A stretch of DNA of 64,000 nt from Hemileia vastatrix (taxonomy: Eukaryota > Basidiomycota > Pucciniomycetes > Pucciniales > Zaghouaniaceae): the NCBI GenBank assembly GCA_030280995.1, contig JASXTE010000017.1, positions 24,147,998-24,211,997 on the forward strand, in the 5' to 3' direction. Numbering within the stretch: the first letter of the stretch is position 1; every line of letters starts with the position of its first letter. Positions 1 through 11,829 of the stretch are shown here, in pieces. Both the position numbers and the translations under genes were made by a program. The notes beneath the pieces are model-generated. The model did no database searches. It had not been told where the DNA came from and was given only the letters and a program-made list of their open reading frames with translations.

Positions 1-65
1 GAAAAGTAGGGCACTCTATTCTTAAGTAAACACATTACAATGCATATTGAGCATGTAAATATCAT

Positions 66-590
66 TTACACATTAATATTAATTTCAATCAAAATTAATG
101 TTGACCAATAAACATTGAACACAAGCTTTACAACTTACACACACCAGATATAACTACCATTCAATATGTATATGGTGCTCACTAATTTTGATTGAAATTA
201 ATGAGCAGTTTTATGAAGAATTTTTCGGGTCGTTTGCTGGTTTGGGTTCAATATGAAAATGTCAATATTAAATTCTATTGAAATTAATGTTGACCAATAC
301 GTAATGAATACACACTATTCCACTTACACTTTCCAGGAATAGACACCATGCAATATGCCAGTATCAAAAGTAATTTCAATCGAAATTAATGTTGGCAAGG
401 CACCATGCATAAAAATAAGCAGTTGACTCCAGAAATTCATGATTATCATGCTCATTAATTTCGATCGAAATTAATTTTTGATACTGGCATATTTAATGGT
501 AGCAATGCCTGGCAAGTATAAGTGGCATAGCGTGTATTCACTATGTATTGGTCAACATTAAATTTGATTGAAATTAATATGGATACATAA
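66..590. repeat. Foldback / inverted-repeat array
   Basis: A palindrome-like core of the form AATTTCAATCAAAATT, or its variant with a TCGATCGA centre, recurs near 80, 184, 272, 370, 456 and 560 in alternating orientation. The segment 285-400 and the segment 453-575 are imperfect inverted copies of each other with about 50 bp between them. They share blocks such as TTGACCAATAC, GTGAATACAC and ATATGCCAGTATCAAAA. A third related copy lies at 90-200. The whole could fold into long hairpins, like a foldback element or MITE remnant. No terminal target duplication was identified. Confidence 0.6.
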
Positions 591-793
591 ATGTGACATA
601 AAGAGGTATGGACCATCAATTTGTTGAAAATACATTTTTATATCTCATACATTATTTGTTTTTCTTAAATAAAATGTTACTCTCTCTCAATATCACTTTA
701 TAACATTTACCAAGCTGCTTTGAAAAAAAACAGAATACATAAAATTCAATATAAGATAGCTATATTACACAGAAGATCACCGTTATACCTAAG

Positions 794-1612
794 TTATGAT
801 GATGTTGATGCTCTATTAATTGATTCCCGAATCTTTACCAGATCAATATCAGCTCCAACCCCAAGTGACTCACGTTCATTCACAGATAATCCTTGCAAAA
901 ATGTTGCTGAATAGCAATTCTTGGGGAGGTATTTGGGAACATTGAATATACCATTTTGTGCAACTGTCCTTTCTGATGACCGTGAATATGTTTTTAATGC
1001 TGATTTTTTTTGAGCTGGTGTATGGGCTAAGTCCTTTGTCATCTTATCCATTTTTTTAAAAAAATCATTGAGTTCAGGATTTCGCCATCCAGGAATAGCT
1101 CCGATAGGTGCAGTTGGGGCTGGTGCTGGGCCTTCCTCGATATCAGAGATGCACCTAGTATCATGAAAAAGCACAACAAAACCAGGCACATCACTGCAGA
1201 GATCTCTTGCTAACTTGTAGCGTGCACTAGCAATCTGAATTCCAACTAAATCAGCTTCATAATAACAAAAAGCAAAGTAAAATAAAAAACTTACCTTGTT
1301 CCGATAACGTTTTACTTGTGCTCTTGCCCTCTTTTCAATCTTTTCTCTTGCTACCCTTTCCTCTTCTTGCCCAAAAAACCTTATCATCTCCTTCCCCTTA
1401 TTAACTACCCATTTCTCAATAACACATTGAGTGAACTGAAGCTTTGACTGATCGATTGTATTCAAGGTGGTGAGCCATCTGGTACAGTGGTCGCATACTA
1501 TGCTTCCCATGACTTGATTCCAAGTTGATTCTGAAAAATCACGGCAAGTCCAATCAAACGCGAATTTCCGAAAACCTTTTTCTTGAAATTCACGCTCTAA
1601 GTTTCTTTTCAC
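794..1612 (-). CDS. Hypothetical protein, TE-associated family, copy A
   Basis: I do not recognise the function. The frame encodes 272 residues, but a GTAAGT...TTCAG segment at 1235-1294 has the look of a 60-bp intron that keeps the frame. Removing it joins RYRNK to IASARYKLARDL. The N-terminal part has an FAFDW...WNQV block, the middle a charged E/R/K-rich likely helix, and the C-terminus WRNPEL and YLPKNCYS...FLQGLS. The frame stays open upstream to 1678 (PEPRG...PIPLSVKRN), so the annotated Met is probably not the true start. It is clearly a paralogue of the plus-strand gene at 7299-8418: the same order of WNQV, charged helix, SD-E, W-R and LP-x-(N/D)CYS motifs. It lies downstream of the Plavaka transposase on the same strand. 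The family association with transposons is inferred from this placement. Confidence 0.6.
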   Translation of the reverse strand: MKRNLEREFQEKGFRKFAFDWTCRDFSESTWNQVMGSIVCDHCTRWLTTLNTIDQSKLQFTQCVIEKWVVNKGKEMIRFFGQEEERVAREKIEKRARAQVKRYRNKVSFLFYFAFCYYEADLVGIQIASARYKLARDLCSDVPGFVVLFHDTRCISDIEEGPAPAPTAPIGAIPGWRNPELNDFFKKMDKMTKDLAHTPAQKKSALKTYSRSSERTVAQNGIFNVPKYLPKNCYSATFLQGLSVNERESLGVGADIDLVKIRESINRASTSS

Positions 1613-2089
1613 AGAAAGTGGGATCGGTGCTCCTCCTTTTAGTCCTCGAGGCTCAGGTGCTGGAAAAAATTTGGGTAGTCAAATTTTGGATCGCAAGAAG
1701 GCTATAGAATTGGTTATCAGAAATTGTCGATCAGCTGCAGAATTGGCACGGTTAGAAGATTGGACTTGGGTTAGGACAGTTTGAATTGGCTCCAATCTTT
1801 CCAATTTTCAATCTCCAAAGGTTTTGGGCTCGCAGGATATTTTGATATTTGTGTTGGTCCCCCAAGACAATACTTCAGAAAGTGGTAAATATTTCTATTT
1901 AGACTGTCTGAGCTCCTGGGAACATCATTCCTTCTAACTAAGCCTCTTACAGCCCTTAACCCCCGTTCTCGCTCATGAGACTCTGCTCAATTGAGTCTGT
2001 GGTAATCACTGATACCCATAATGATTGAGGGATTCACTAAAAATTCAAATAAGTTAATTAAATTGGTTATTTTTCAATAAAAGAATACA

Positions 2090-2437
2090 CTACAAAATTG
2101 ACTTACCTGCTCCACTTGTGCTTGCTCCTTGGTTAGGCTGAGCAGATGATGATTGGTCTCCGAAAAATTCCCTCAATACTTCACTAGCCCAATCTCTTCC
2201 TAGCTGATCAGCTTGCTGATTAGCACTTTCAGAAGCAGAAGGATGATTGGGATTAAAATTTCTCGGTTCTGAATGAGACTCTTGGCCTGGATTGGGATTA
2301 GGTGGTACAGATTGAGATGCATCTGGAGGTGGATCAGCAGAGGGTGGTGGAGGAGTATTTCCAGTATTAGTATGTTGAGGCGGAAAACAATCAGAATCGG
2401 TTGGGTCAACAGACATCCCTTCAAAATTATCATCCAT
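2090..2437 (-). CDS. Proline/serine-rich N-terminal exon, hypothetical
   Basis: This 115-residue frame is rich in P, S, N, D and Q, with TPPPPSADPPPD and a QSSSAQPNQGAS tail, and looks intrinsically disordered. The last codons run into a strong donor (GCAG then GTAAGT, GT at 2105-2106), so it is best read as a first exon ending at 2107 rather than a free-standing protein. Its natural partner is the minus-strand gene below 1678, but the sequence between (1679-2104) shows shifted coding-like fragments and I could not place the acceptor or join the frames. It might instead be a separate small gene downstream of the transposase. Function unknown. Confidence 0.4.
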   Translation of the reverse strand: MDDNFEGMSVDPTDSDCFPPQHTNTGNTPPPPSADPPPDASQSVPPNPNPGQESHSEPRNFNPNHPSASESANQQADQLGRDWASEVLREFFGDQSSSAQPNQGASTSGAGKSIL

Positions 2438-2863
2438 AATGAACTGTAATAAAATAAAATAAAATAAAAATAATCAGTTGTTAAAATTTATACCTATCAA
2501 AGCTAAAGTAAAAAAAGATACTATGTATATAGTCTTGTAAACGTGTATGTTCTCTTGTCGAAAAATAAAGTGAATAATATATAGCTATCAGCTAAATTTG
2601 GAAGGTCAAACTATTTATAGTAGATGAATGAGCAAGAAGATCATTCATTAAGTAAAAATTTTATCATATTTCTCATTATCATGATTTTATTTCATTCATT
2701 CTTACTTTTAAAATAAAAATGACTCATTGAAAGCGTGGGTTCTCTCGCAATAAAAGCAACCAAAGTAATTGTTCACTGATTTATGATAAGGTAAGTTGGA
2801 TGCATTGCATTTTTTAATCGAGCGTTGAATTATTTCTTTCACCATTTACAAATATCACCAATC

Positions 2864-5800
2864 CTACAAATTTCCCCAATCCCAAATTAACACAAAGATG
2901 TTAGTCAACAGAAAATAAATTTGATTAATTTTTTCACTCACTACTGTCTGCAGTCCAATGGCAGTGACAACCTCGTCTTTGATTCCAAACATTCCTTTTT
3001 TGTGCTCGACAGTAGCTGCATGTCCAATTATTGCATCTTTCTTAATCACAATTTGAGTTGCTTTGGCTACTCTTACTAACTGACAATGCACTTGTGGGAA
3101 AAGCTCATAGGGATCCTTTGATGTTTCTTCTGGACGGAGCTCTTTGAAAGGACTTACTATTAAATATATTTGATCAATCTCTTCCTTTGATCTGAAAAGA
3201 TCATCAATTTGCCCAAACTGGCTATCTTTTCCATAGTAGAATTCAATTGTTGAATTAGCGATGTGTCGATGGTAACTAGTAAACCTCTTTCCATGTATCA
3301 ATATGCTTGCTACATTCTCAACTACCCGATCCCCACTTTTCTCCGATGGTGTCAAAGCCCATCTTGAAGTTTCTTTTCCCATTCGTGCCCTTACCCATTT
3401 AGTAAATAATGCCATACTTATATGGATCCATTTGTTTTGTTTATCGAGATCAATATGGATTTTTTTAGTCTCACATTGATCATTATCTTCAGCTTCACCA
3501 AGATCTAATACCCTAGACTTCCGATACCAATGTTTGAGCATTGTTAGCGGTATCTCTCCTGTGGTAAATATTAATAAATTAGCACAGCTGAGTTTTTAAA
3601 TCATTGCTTACAAACATTACATACGTGGATGGTGATTGTTTGGAATTTCAGATAATATATGATTCACCCGCTCTCCAGACCAAGTAGCTGTACCTGATGG
3701 TGGACCAAGACGCTTTATCATTTCAGGATAATGTTGAGTGATATGCAGATTTGGCTTTGCATTAATATTCTTCCAACCCTCTTCAAGGCACTCACGATAC
3801 TCTAACAGAAATTGATCTAGATCTTTAAGCTCATTAGTCTGTATATTTTTTAATGTCAAAAAATTGGTGATCGAGCATAATGTTACAAGTGACTTGAGAA
3901 GATAATATTCTCTTGGTTTATCAGCTGAGGAAGCTGAAGATTCAGATTCTTTAAATTTTTCAAACCAAAGGGGTATAAGTGACAAAGGGAAGTAGAGAGT
4001 ATACAGCATGTGCCATTCTGCTGCCTTGAGGGATCCTACCTTTTTAGATCCTACTGATTTTGGAACTCGTGTTAGCCAGGAAGGTCTTCTTACTTGATCA
4101 ATCATCTTCCATACAACCTGTAGCTCTGCTGCTGTGATTCGTGGATTACTACTACCTTCATTTTCTTTCTCCTTACCTTTCCTTTTATTTTCTTCATCTC
4201 TAGCTGTCTCATTTGATGAGTGAGATCCTTCACTCTGAGATATGCTAATGCTTCTTTGCCTTAAGTTATACAATGAATTCCTACTGTCACTGCTGTGAGA
4301 CTGTATTGAGGCCACATCGCTATATGGAGGAATAAATTTGGAGCTGGATGACCTACTCTGGCTTCTTGATCGATTCGTTCCCAATCCTTCATTATCTAGT
4401 CCATGATGACTTGATGACTGTCTTGAACTCGTACGTCTTTGCCGCTTGTGCTGTCTTGTGTGTCCTGTATCATCATCATCATTATTCGTGGTGCTTAAGC
4501 TACTTCTACGTTTTTTTGAATGTTTGTGCAGTGAAGTATCAGAAAAGAAATCATCATCTTCTTCTCTTACATGCCAATTTTTATCCTTTTCCAGCTTTCT
4601 TTCTAGATCTTTTGCTGCATTTTTGATTTGAAAATAGCTTAGACTGTGATCTTTTAGGTTGCCAAGCATATGTGAATGCATAACATCAATTGAGCAATAT
4701 TCAGTTGGACGCCAATATTCAAGGTTATTCAGCTCACTCCATCGTACCCCATGATTTTGAACAATTGATACATGCTCCCAATGTGACTTAGAATTTTTCC
4801 ACTTTGTTGCCCAGCACATATGATCCTCATGATTCCGTAATGAAAAATTTCCCACATTCTTTTCACTAATTTCATCTTTAGAGATATTACAGAAAGAGCA
4901 GAACATTTTTGCAGAGTGACTCGAAAAGCCAGCCAATTTTCGTATTGCAGGAATGTCACCTATCAAAGAGAACAATGCAACTCTTAATTTCCGGCCTCGT
5001 GGATAAAGATGTGTCTTTTCAATTAATATACCATCCCATAGAGTTTGTAGATCATTAACCAGTGGTTTTAGAAGGTAATTAAGCTGTTCACTTGTGGGTT
5101 CTGTTGCTCCGGGTATAATAGCATACAAAAAAATATTTTCCATTTTGTATCTATCTTCTTGAGGTAGGTTCATACACACCATCATAATATTGCCTACAGA
5201 CTTCTGATGACCTCCAATCCTATTGCCACCAGGCCTAAACCAGTCAACATATAAAGTAAACATTAAGTTGCCTGAACTTATCGTATATTAATCATCATTG
5301 CTATCCAGAGCTGGAGTGGTTATGGGAAAGTTTTTCCAAATTGAACCATCACAAACATCCTTCATCAAATCACACTCTACACGTTCTGCCACAGGGGTTT
5401 TCTTCTCAATCAGAAGCTCAAATTTGAACAGTTTGATCTTTTCCTTAAGCCAGTCGATAAAAGAATGGTGATGAAATGTTTTAAGAGATAAGTATTTTAC
5501 ATGTCCTTGATGTTCCTCCATCAAATACAGCCTTTCTTCACATTTAACTGCAATTTTTCCTGCTCCAAACATTTTTAAATAGCGCTTTGATGATGAAAAA
5601 AAAGGTTGATTGCAACATAGTATAGATGGTTGAGATTTAGAGTTATACTCATAAAGAGCAAAGCATTTAGGACAGCATGTTTTAGTGAAAAATTATTGAT
5701 TGAGCTTTAATCGACTAAAGACTGTATCTATCGAGCGTGGGACCAGGCGGACAATGCTATCAGAATCCAGTATTCCACTATCACCTAGAAGTTTGAGCTT

Positions 5801-6242
5801 CTTAATTTCTTCATCCAAAAATTGAGTACAACCTTCTTTGCTCAAATGATGAATAAGAGAAAGCTTTGCTGCCTGCCACATAATTATTTGGCTATACCGT
5901 TCCCCAAGATTTGAGTTTCTAGAGACTGTTGAAGATACTTCTGCCCCCAATAGCAACTGCCCCTATGTAATAAATCATTGAAACATCAGAAAGACTTTAA
6001 TTCTCACATTGAACTATAGATATACAGCTTACTGTTTCTGTGGAGCGGGAACTTCCAATGTTAAGTGGATTATTGGAAGAAATAACCATCTGGGCCTTCC
6101 TATTTCTTTCCTCTTGATGTTTTGCATAAGAATTAGAGCTTTTGAAAGCCATACCAACTTCAAAGGACCCAGAAGAAGCTTGATACTTTCTATTGACACA
6201 TCCAAGATCTTGACATTGACATACATGAAAAAATGGAGCCAT
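2864..6242 (-). pseudogene. Plavaka-type (CACTA-like) transposase, two in-frame stops
   Basis: The protein resembles Plavaka DNA-transposon transposases of basidiomycetes. Exon 1 (6242-6033) has an N-terminal Cys cluster CQCQDLGC. A 70-bp GT-AG intron (5963-6032) follows, then a long exon from 5962 to 3625, a 66-bp intron (3559-3624), and a C-terminal exon from 3558. Recognisable pieces in order are the CCPKCFALY zinc motif, DGSIWKNF, LYVDWFRPGGN, IPGATEPTSEQLN, MFCSFCNIS, YCSIDVMH and GTATWSGERVNHI. The frame is broken twice by TAA, at 5693-5695 (just before the CCPKC motif) and 5288-5290 (just before the DWFRPGGN block). Both flanks are in the same frame and no intron fits, so these are nonsense changes. 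The C-terminus after QTV near 2942 is unclear because a possible donor lies there. Nicking and rejoining of element ends is the family role; terminal repeats were not located. Confidence 0.85.
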
Positions 6243-7298
6243 TGTAATTGTGATAATTGTAGGAATAAGTTAGCTATTCGAAGTTACCGATTGAAGGTAT
6301 TCCTTTTTTTGAAAGGCACTAGCTAATATAAGCTACATTTTTTTATCAAAATAATATGATGGAATATGTGTTGAAATTATTTAAGTTTAAATGTTTAATT
6401 TTTAATCAGATAAATTATATATTAATTTAAAGTTATGCAGTCTACTTTATTTGTATTCTTTATACTCTCTGCATTTGTACAACAATGCATGCATGTTTAT
6501 CAGAATATTTTCTATCATAGAAAAAATTCTGTTGTACGCACAAGCATCTTAATTATTTTTCTATCAAATGCCTTCTGAGTTATATCTAACTACCCTATAA
6601 TTATTTGATTTTGATAAAAATTCTTAGTTATGGACTATAAGAAAAGTAATCCATATTTTTAACATAATTATTTAAAAAATTACCCCAAAAATAAGTTGAA
6701 TATTTTGTAAAAAACAATCACAAACATATTTCTTTCAATTTGAAAATTGGTCTGTACTAGGTAGAATTTTCTATAAAGAAAAAATCAAAAATACTCAAAT
6801 AATAGATGCTACAAAAGTGTAAACCTTAAAGAATTACATAAAAGCTGAAACCTTGTATAACTTTTCATACATAAATGTGATGAAGTGACACTCTAGTCTA
6901 TTTATTCAGGTTGAAAAAAATTACTCAATAGAATATGTATTACTATCATATTGGACCAAAAATAATTTTTTGGTAATCAAAAAATGAACATAGCCTCACA
7001 TTTAACAAATTATTTTTGTGGAAGAATTTTTTGAAAAGAAAAAAAAATCCGTTTCTTAAATGAGTCTGCTTTTATCACATAATCATTCTATTTATTTTAT
7101 ACCATTCCTTTTGAGTTCAAGTTGCATATAAAAATATAATTTATGCATATTATAATTCCATAAAGTCGAAATATTTCTTATTCTTAATTTTTGTGATATT
7201 TCTCCTCAAATCAACTTTGATCATAAAGTTTTGGAGCTCAACAATTTATCCTTTCTCTTTGTTTAATTTAATTGAACACTTTCTTAATCTAATTATTT
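6243..7298. other. Intergenic, divergent gene spacer
   Basis: About 1 kb of AT-rich DNA lies between the transposase start (minus) and the plus-strand gene at 7299. No supported coding frame is seen on either strand. It must contain the promoters of the two divergent genes, but no specific box can be assigned with confidence. Confidence 0.5.
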
Positions 7299-8418
7299 AT
7301 GAACCCTAGTAGCTCTTACTTTCCTCATGGAAACCTGCCCACAAACACAAGAACACTTAATAGAATTTTTAATGAGACTTTGCCTCCATTCAATTCTCAC
7401 TTTTGTAGATCTATACACAATTTTTGTCTTTCACTTTTGGATATGTCACCAGAATCAAATGGATGGAAACAAAACCCTACTGAAGAGCAACTAGACAGAT
7501 TTTCATCATTCAACATGAATTCTTGCAACATTGCCTTTGAACTACCTCATCCACAATCAAATTCAGCGGTTTCGGAAAAGTTTCCACCAATTTTCTGTGA
7601 ATCTTTTATTGAGCACCTTCGCATGTGTGGTTTCCCGGGATCAACTTTCGCTTGGAACCTAGATTGGTTTGACAAATGGAACCAGGTCTTGGCAAATATT
7701 CTCATTAAACACTGGACAATGCCTTAAAAACCAATAATTTGATTGCATATCCAATTGACTCAACTCAAATTAGCTTCTCAAATCAAATAGGAGTTCTTCA
7801 CCGTTGGTTTTTAGGTCATGTTGATAGATTAAGACTTGGGAAGGATTCTCATAGCTCTCAAGAAATAATCAAAGTGAGAAAGCATAAATATAGAATAAAA
7901 AAAAAAGTATGAAAATCCCTTTTTTTCAACCGTTTTTATTTATGACCTTTATTTCAAATAACAAAGATTCTTAGAATTCAGTTAACCGAACTAAACTTCT
8001 TAAACAACTTCCACATTGTGAAACTTATCACAACCTTTTCACAAACATCAAGTGTTGTTCAGACACCGAAATTGATAATGATGGATCATTAAGACATATC
8101 TTAATGCAATGGAGGTCTGAAGATTTTTCTAAAGTTGCACAATATCTTGACCAACAACACTTTGATATTCGAGATAATTCAACCTACTCTGGAAGTGTGC
8201 TAAAGGACTTGGCCTTGTACAAAAGAATCAGTTTGGTTTCAACATTATCCCCTAACCTTAATCCTTCTCATGTCCCCCAGGGTTTGCCGAATGACTGTTA
8301 TTCTCCTTTATATCTTGCATCTCTAAATCCTCAACAACTCAGACTTTTAAATCCTCAAAATCCCATAAATTTACCTGCTCTCCTTGAAATTCTTTCTTCC
8401 TCTAATGTGATTGATTGA
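7299..8418 (+). CDS. Hypothetical protein, TE-associated family, copy B (frameshifted)
   Basis: Paralogue of the minus-strand gene at 794-1612. The first part (7299 to about 7715) encodes FAWNLDWFDKWNQVLANIL. A one-base frameshift near 7710-7718 then moves the frame to NALKTNNLIAYPID...VLHRWFLGHVDR. A 68-bp intron (GT at 7907, AG ending 7974) joins RIKKK to NSVNRTKLLKQLPH. The C-terminal part contains CCSDTEID, LMQWRSEDF and GLPNDCYSPLYLASL, matching YLPKNCYSATFLQGL of the other copy. The alignment of motif order supports one gene rather than two short ones. The frameshift, unless it is a sequence error, makes this a recent pseudogene. It ends 130 bp from the stop of the convergent SNF2 gene. 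Role unknown. Confidence 0.6.
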
Positions 8419-8550
8419 CAAACTCTCTTAATAATAGGTTTGCACACTCATACTCCTCATTTCCACTGTTTGGGACACTTAGCCTTGAAAACAAAAACAT
8501 AATTTTAATGATTACTATTATCATTAAAATTTATAGAAATGAAATTTGGC

Positions 8551-10830
8551 TTACATTGTTAGCTCCATTTTTTTCCTTTGAATCTTATACATGCTGAATT
8601 CTATACTTCCTTGTACAAAATAATTCAAAACATTTACTTCATTTTGCTGCCCCATTCTATACAGCCGATCAACAGCCTGTTGCTCAACTGCCGGATTCCA
8701 ATTTGGCTCCTATTTCAACATTGAACATATAAAAAATTTAATATTTTTGTTCTTAATATGAAATAAAAGACATTGAGCTCACCATTATATATACATTTTG
8801 AGCACACCTGAGATCTATACCCACTCCTGCAGCCTGAATCGTTCCAACAAAAACTTGGAAATTTTTATTAAAATGGAATTCATGCATATTTTTGTCTTGC
8901 TTTGTCCTGCTGAGTTCACCAGTAATCTGGGTATACCTAATATTGTGGTCATCTAAATCCATTTTTATTCTATTTTGAAATATTAGAAAATTGTTTTTAA
9001 TAAGCCAACACAATTTTGTAAAACAATTCATTATAGAATCACTTAAATCTGCAAAAAGTCTGCAAAGTTGGAGAATATAACAGCTTTTGGAAAATTTATA
9101 CCCCTTTCACCAGACAAAAAGTTTTTTAAGTGGCCTATAAGATGACAAATCTTTGCGGAATGCTTCCAGGTGAAATCAAAAGTTGGAGTTTCATCCAGAT
9201 TTTTGTAGATTGGATGGTTGCAGAATTTTCTTAAAATCATCAGCTCTCTTAGAAACTCAGATGAGTCCCAAGGGAAGTCAGTGCTTCTGGAGGGCCCATA
9301 TCGCTCAGTGAATCCTTCTTGAAGCACATCAAGTTTAGACCTCCATGGATCTGCTAATTGAACCAATATCCCCCTTTGAATCTTTTTTGGAAGAGACAAA
9401 ATTGCATCCTTTGTTCTACGTAGGCTTATGACTTTCATTAAGTGATTGATTGATTTAATAGAATTAGCCTTTCCTTTTTGCAAACCTGGAAAAAGGAAAT
9501 TGTTCCATAACCAGTCTTCTTGCCACTTTTCGATTCTAAGAAAAAATATGAGACTTTGAAGGTCAGTGGGCCTGTTCTGAAGTGGAGTTCCAGTCAAGCA
9601 TAGTCGGTGTTGGGATTCCAAGTCAAATATTGTTTGAGCCCTCTGCGAGTAAGGATTTTTAATGTAACTAAAAGAATATTTATAAAAATTGATTATAAAA
9701 ATTAAGTTTTAAGTTTTAGATATAGAAATGGGCACTAACTGAGCTTCATCTAAAACAACTCTATACCAAAAGAGCATTTGAGTCACCGGTATCTTTTTTT
9801 GGCTTTGATTTTTTGACATCGTTGGGCTAGCTATTTCATAGGTCGTTAAAACAATAGCAGTGTCCTGTAGCTCATTGACATTAGTATTTTGACAATCCTT
9901 CCCATAAAGAACCTTGAAAGGAAGCGCATTATCTTCAAAGTGCACACTTATTTCATTGATCCAATTCGATAGTGTTGCCAGGGGGCATATAATCAGTGTG
10001 GCTGAACTCCGATTAATACCTTCTTGATTTTCTGATACCTGGAATTGTCTTGCTTCACCTTGAGTTGCACTTATAAGAGAAAGAGTTGAAAGTGTCTTTC
10101 CCAAACCCATATCATCAGCAAGTATTGACCCGTTTCCTTCAGGCGTTAATTGATTGTTAGGAAACTGATCTTTATAGTCATCGAATCCAGTTCTAAGCCA
10201 ATGGTTGTCCTGGTGCCTCCACATGATATCCAACTTTTCCTTTAACATTTGTTCATTGTCAATCATAAAATTTATTGCTTGAAGTTGATGTGTTTTGAGA
10301 ACTGTTTTGATTCCTCGGATAAGTTGATCAGCTTTCCAATCTTGAGTACTCTGAGATATTTGGAAAGAGCCTTCAAAAATTACATGCGGGATATTAAAAA
10401 AGATAGTAGAGTCGTAGTTCAGGATTGGACATAAATCGATTTGTGCAGAAGAAAATGCTTCTTTAGCAAGACTGATTAGTGTACTTGAAGAAAAGAGGCA
10501 TCCCCAAAGTTGATACTGATTACCAAAAACTGGAACCAAGTAAGCATGAAAATAGAAAGGCTTCATAGGATTCAAGGCACTTCTTTGGTTTAAATGGTGA
10601 GATCCAGAGCCAATGTCACCCAATAGTGGTCCAATGTGCTGACTCTGCACTTGAGAAAGATTACCGACAAGGGTTGGTTTTCTTTCTTCAAATAGTCCAA
10701 AAATATGAACATTCGAATGGCCTCGCTGTAAAATCGTGGGGGTTGGTGAGCTTTGAAATCTTGAAATTACATTCATATAAATTTTATCGATTGTTATTGA
10801 GAACTGTCCAACACATCTGAGACTTGACAT
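8551..10830 (-). CDS. SNF2-family DNA-dependent ATPase (helicase-like)
   Basis: All core SNF2 ATPase motifs are present in order: motif I DDMGLGKT, Ia LIICPLATLSNW, motif II, motif III CLTGTPLQN, IV (VIFSNFADFL), V GTIQAAGVGIDL and VI AVDRLYRMGQ. The DEAH box is split by a 72-bp intron (9668-9739): GAA GCT CA joins T to give DEAHYIKNP, the usual SNF2 form. A second intron (8710-8782, 73 bp) joins NVYIM to EPNWNPAVEQQ. The last exon ends at the TAA at 8551. Between FADFL and MDLDDHNIRY the frame changes at 9035-9060, where TTTGCAGACTTTTTGCAGAT looks like an 11-bp partial duplication; an intron is the alternative. The product would be roughly 650-700 residues without a visible RING insertion, closest in style to Rad16/HLTF-type proteins. 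Such proteins remodel nucleosomes or move along DNA in the nucleus. Start at 10830 is the first Met and is not proven. Confidence 0.88.
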
Positions 10831-11685
10831 ATTAAGTAAGAATAGTATCTGAAGATAGTGGTTGTTAAAAGATGAATTGAAGCAAAAAATGAAGAATCAG
10901 TTTTGAATAAAATGACAAAATAACTTTTTTAGCATATGCTATGCTAAGCTCATAATTCTTTCACATGTATTATTATTATCTTTTTAATAAATATTGGAAG
11001 TAAATCAATGATAACTGAAATGAATAATATGGCTTAAAAATAAATCTTGAGCCTATAGAGTAAATTTTGGTTTGTGGAGGAAGAAAAATTTTCTCAATAA
11101 AAATGTGCTTTATTGTTACATTATAATCACAAAATAGAATAATTTCACTCTTATTACACTTATTTATGTTTCTGTCTAATAGTAAAATGCTTTAGATGTC
11201 AGTTCAAAATCCAAATTGAAACTACTACCTAGAACGATGTCTTGATACTAACATACTTTTTGTAAGTCTTTGGACAGACACTTATGGTGATCTCAATAAT
11301 ATTAAAATTGATTTGAATTGTATGTTTTATCAAATATCTATGTAGTCTAGTGTAATAATTGAGATACTACAGTTTAACCTTCTGTTACCAACTTGGCAAG
11401 AAAATATATGTAGATATTCTTAGAACGAATATCAAATTTTGCTTTCCACAAGATGGGAAAGTGAATATTATGATTTGTTAAGTGATATGTTCAAGCTTTG
11501 CTCAATCTGTGCTCAGCTCAAAATCAAAGTAATCACCAAGCTCCAAGAAACCTGTGATTGAGTTTGGTTGAACCTAGGTCTAACTGATTACCAAATCTTT
11601 GTCCAATTAATTTAAATCTGGTTTCACAATGAACTCCCAACAGCCTTCCAACAGCTTTCCAACCACTTCCCAACATTTTTAAATG
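10831..11685. other. AT-rich intergenic stretch
   Basis: Upstream region of the SNF2 gene. No coding frame or RNA gene could be supported. The last 200 bp, around the GCTCAATCTGTGCTCAGCTC stretch near 11500, resemble the sequence before 21185, suggesting that the repeat which follows extends leftward. Confidence 0.4.
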
Positions 11686-11730
11686 AGGGGTATTGCTAGC
11701 AATACCCCCCCAAATTTTCTGTGGTGCATG
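11686..11730 (+). repeat. ATTGCTAGCAAT module, copy 1
   Basis: A short module built as GGGG, then the palindrome ATTGCTAGCAAT flanked by T and A, then C-rich, then AATTTTCTGTGGTGCATG. Two further copies occur at 21185 and 43286 with the same order of parts. Here it lies about 130 bp before the first degenerate hairpins of the array that starts near 11.83 kb. Confidence 0.6.
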
Positions 11731-11829
11731 ATGGGCAATGAAATTGCTTGGACAGACACTTTCAAAATTAATACTGACCATAATACACAAGTATGAAACC
11801 TTGGCATCTATCCAATAAATGATTTTCCT

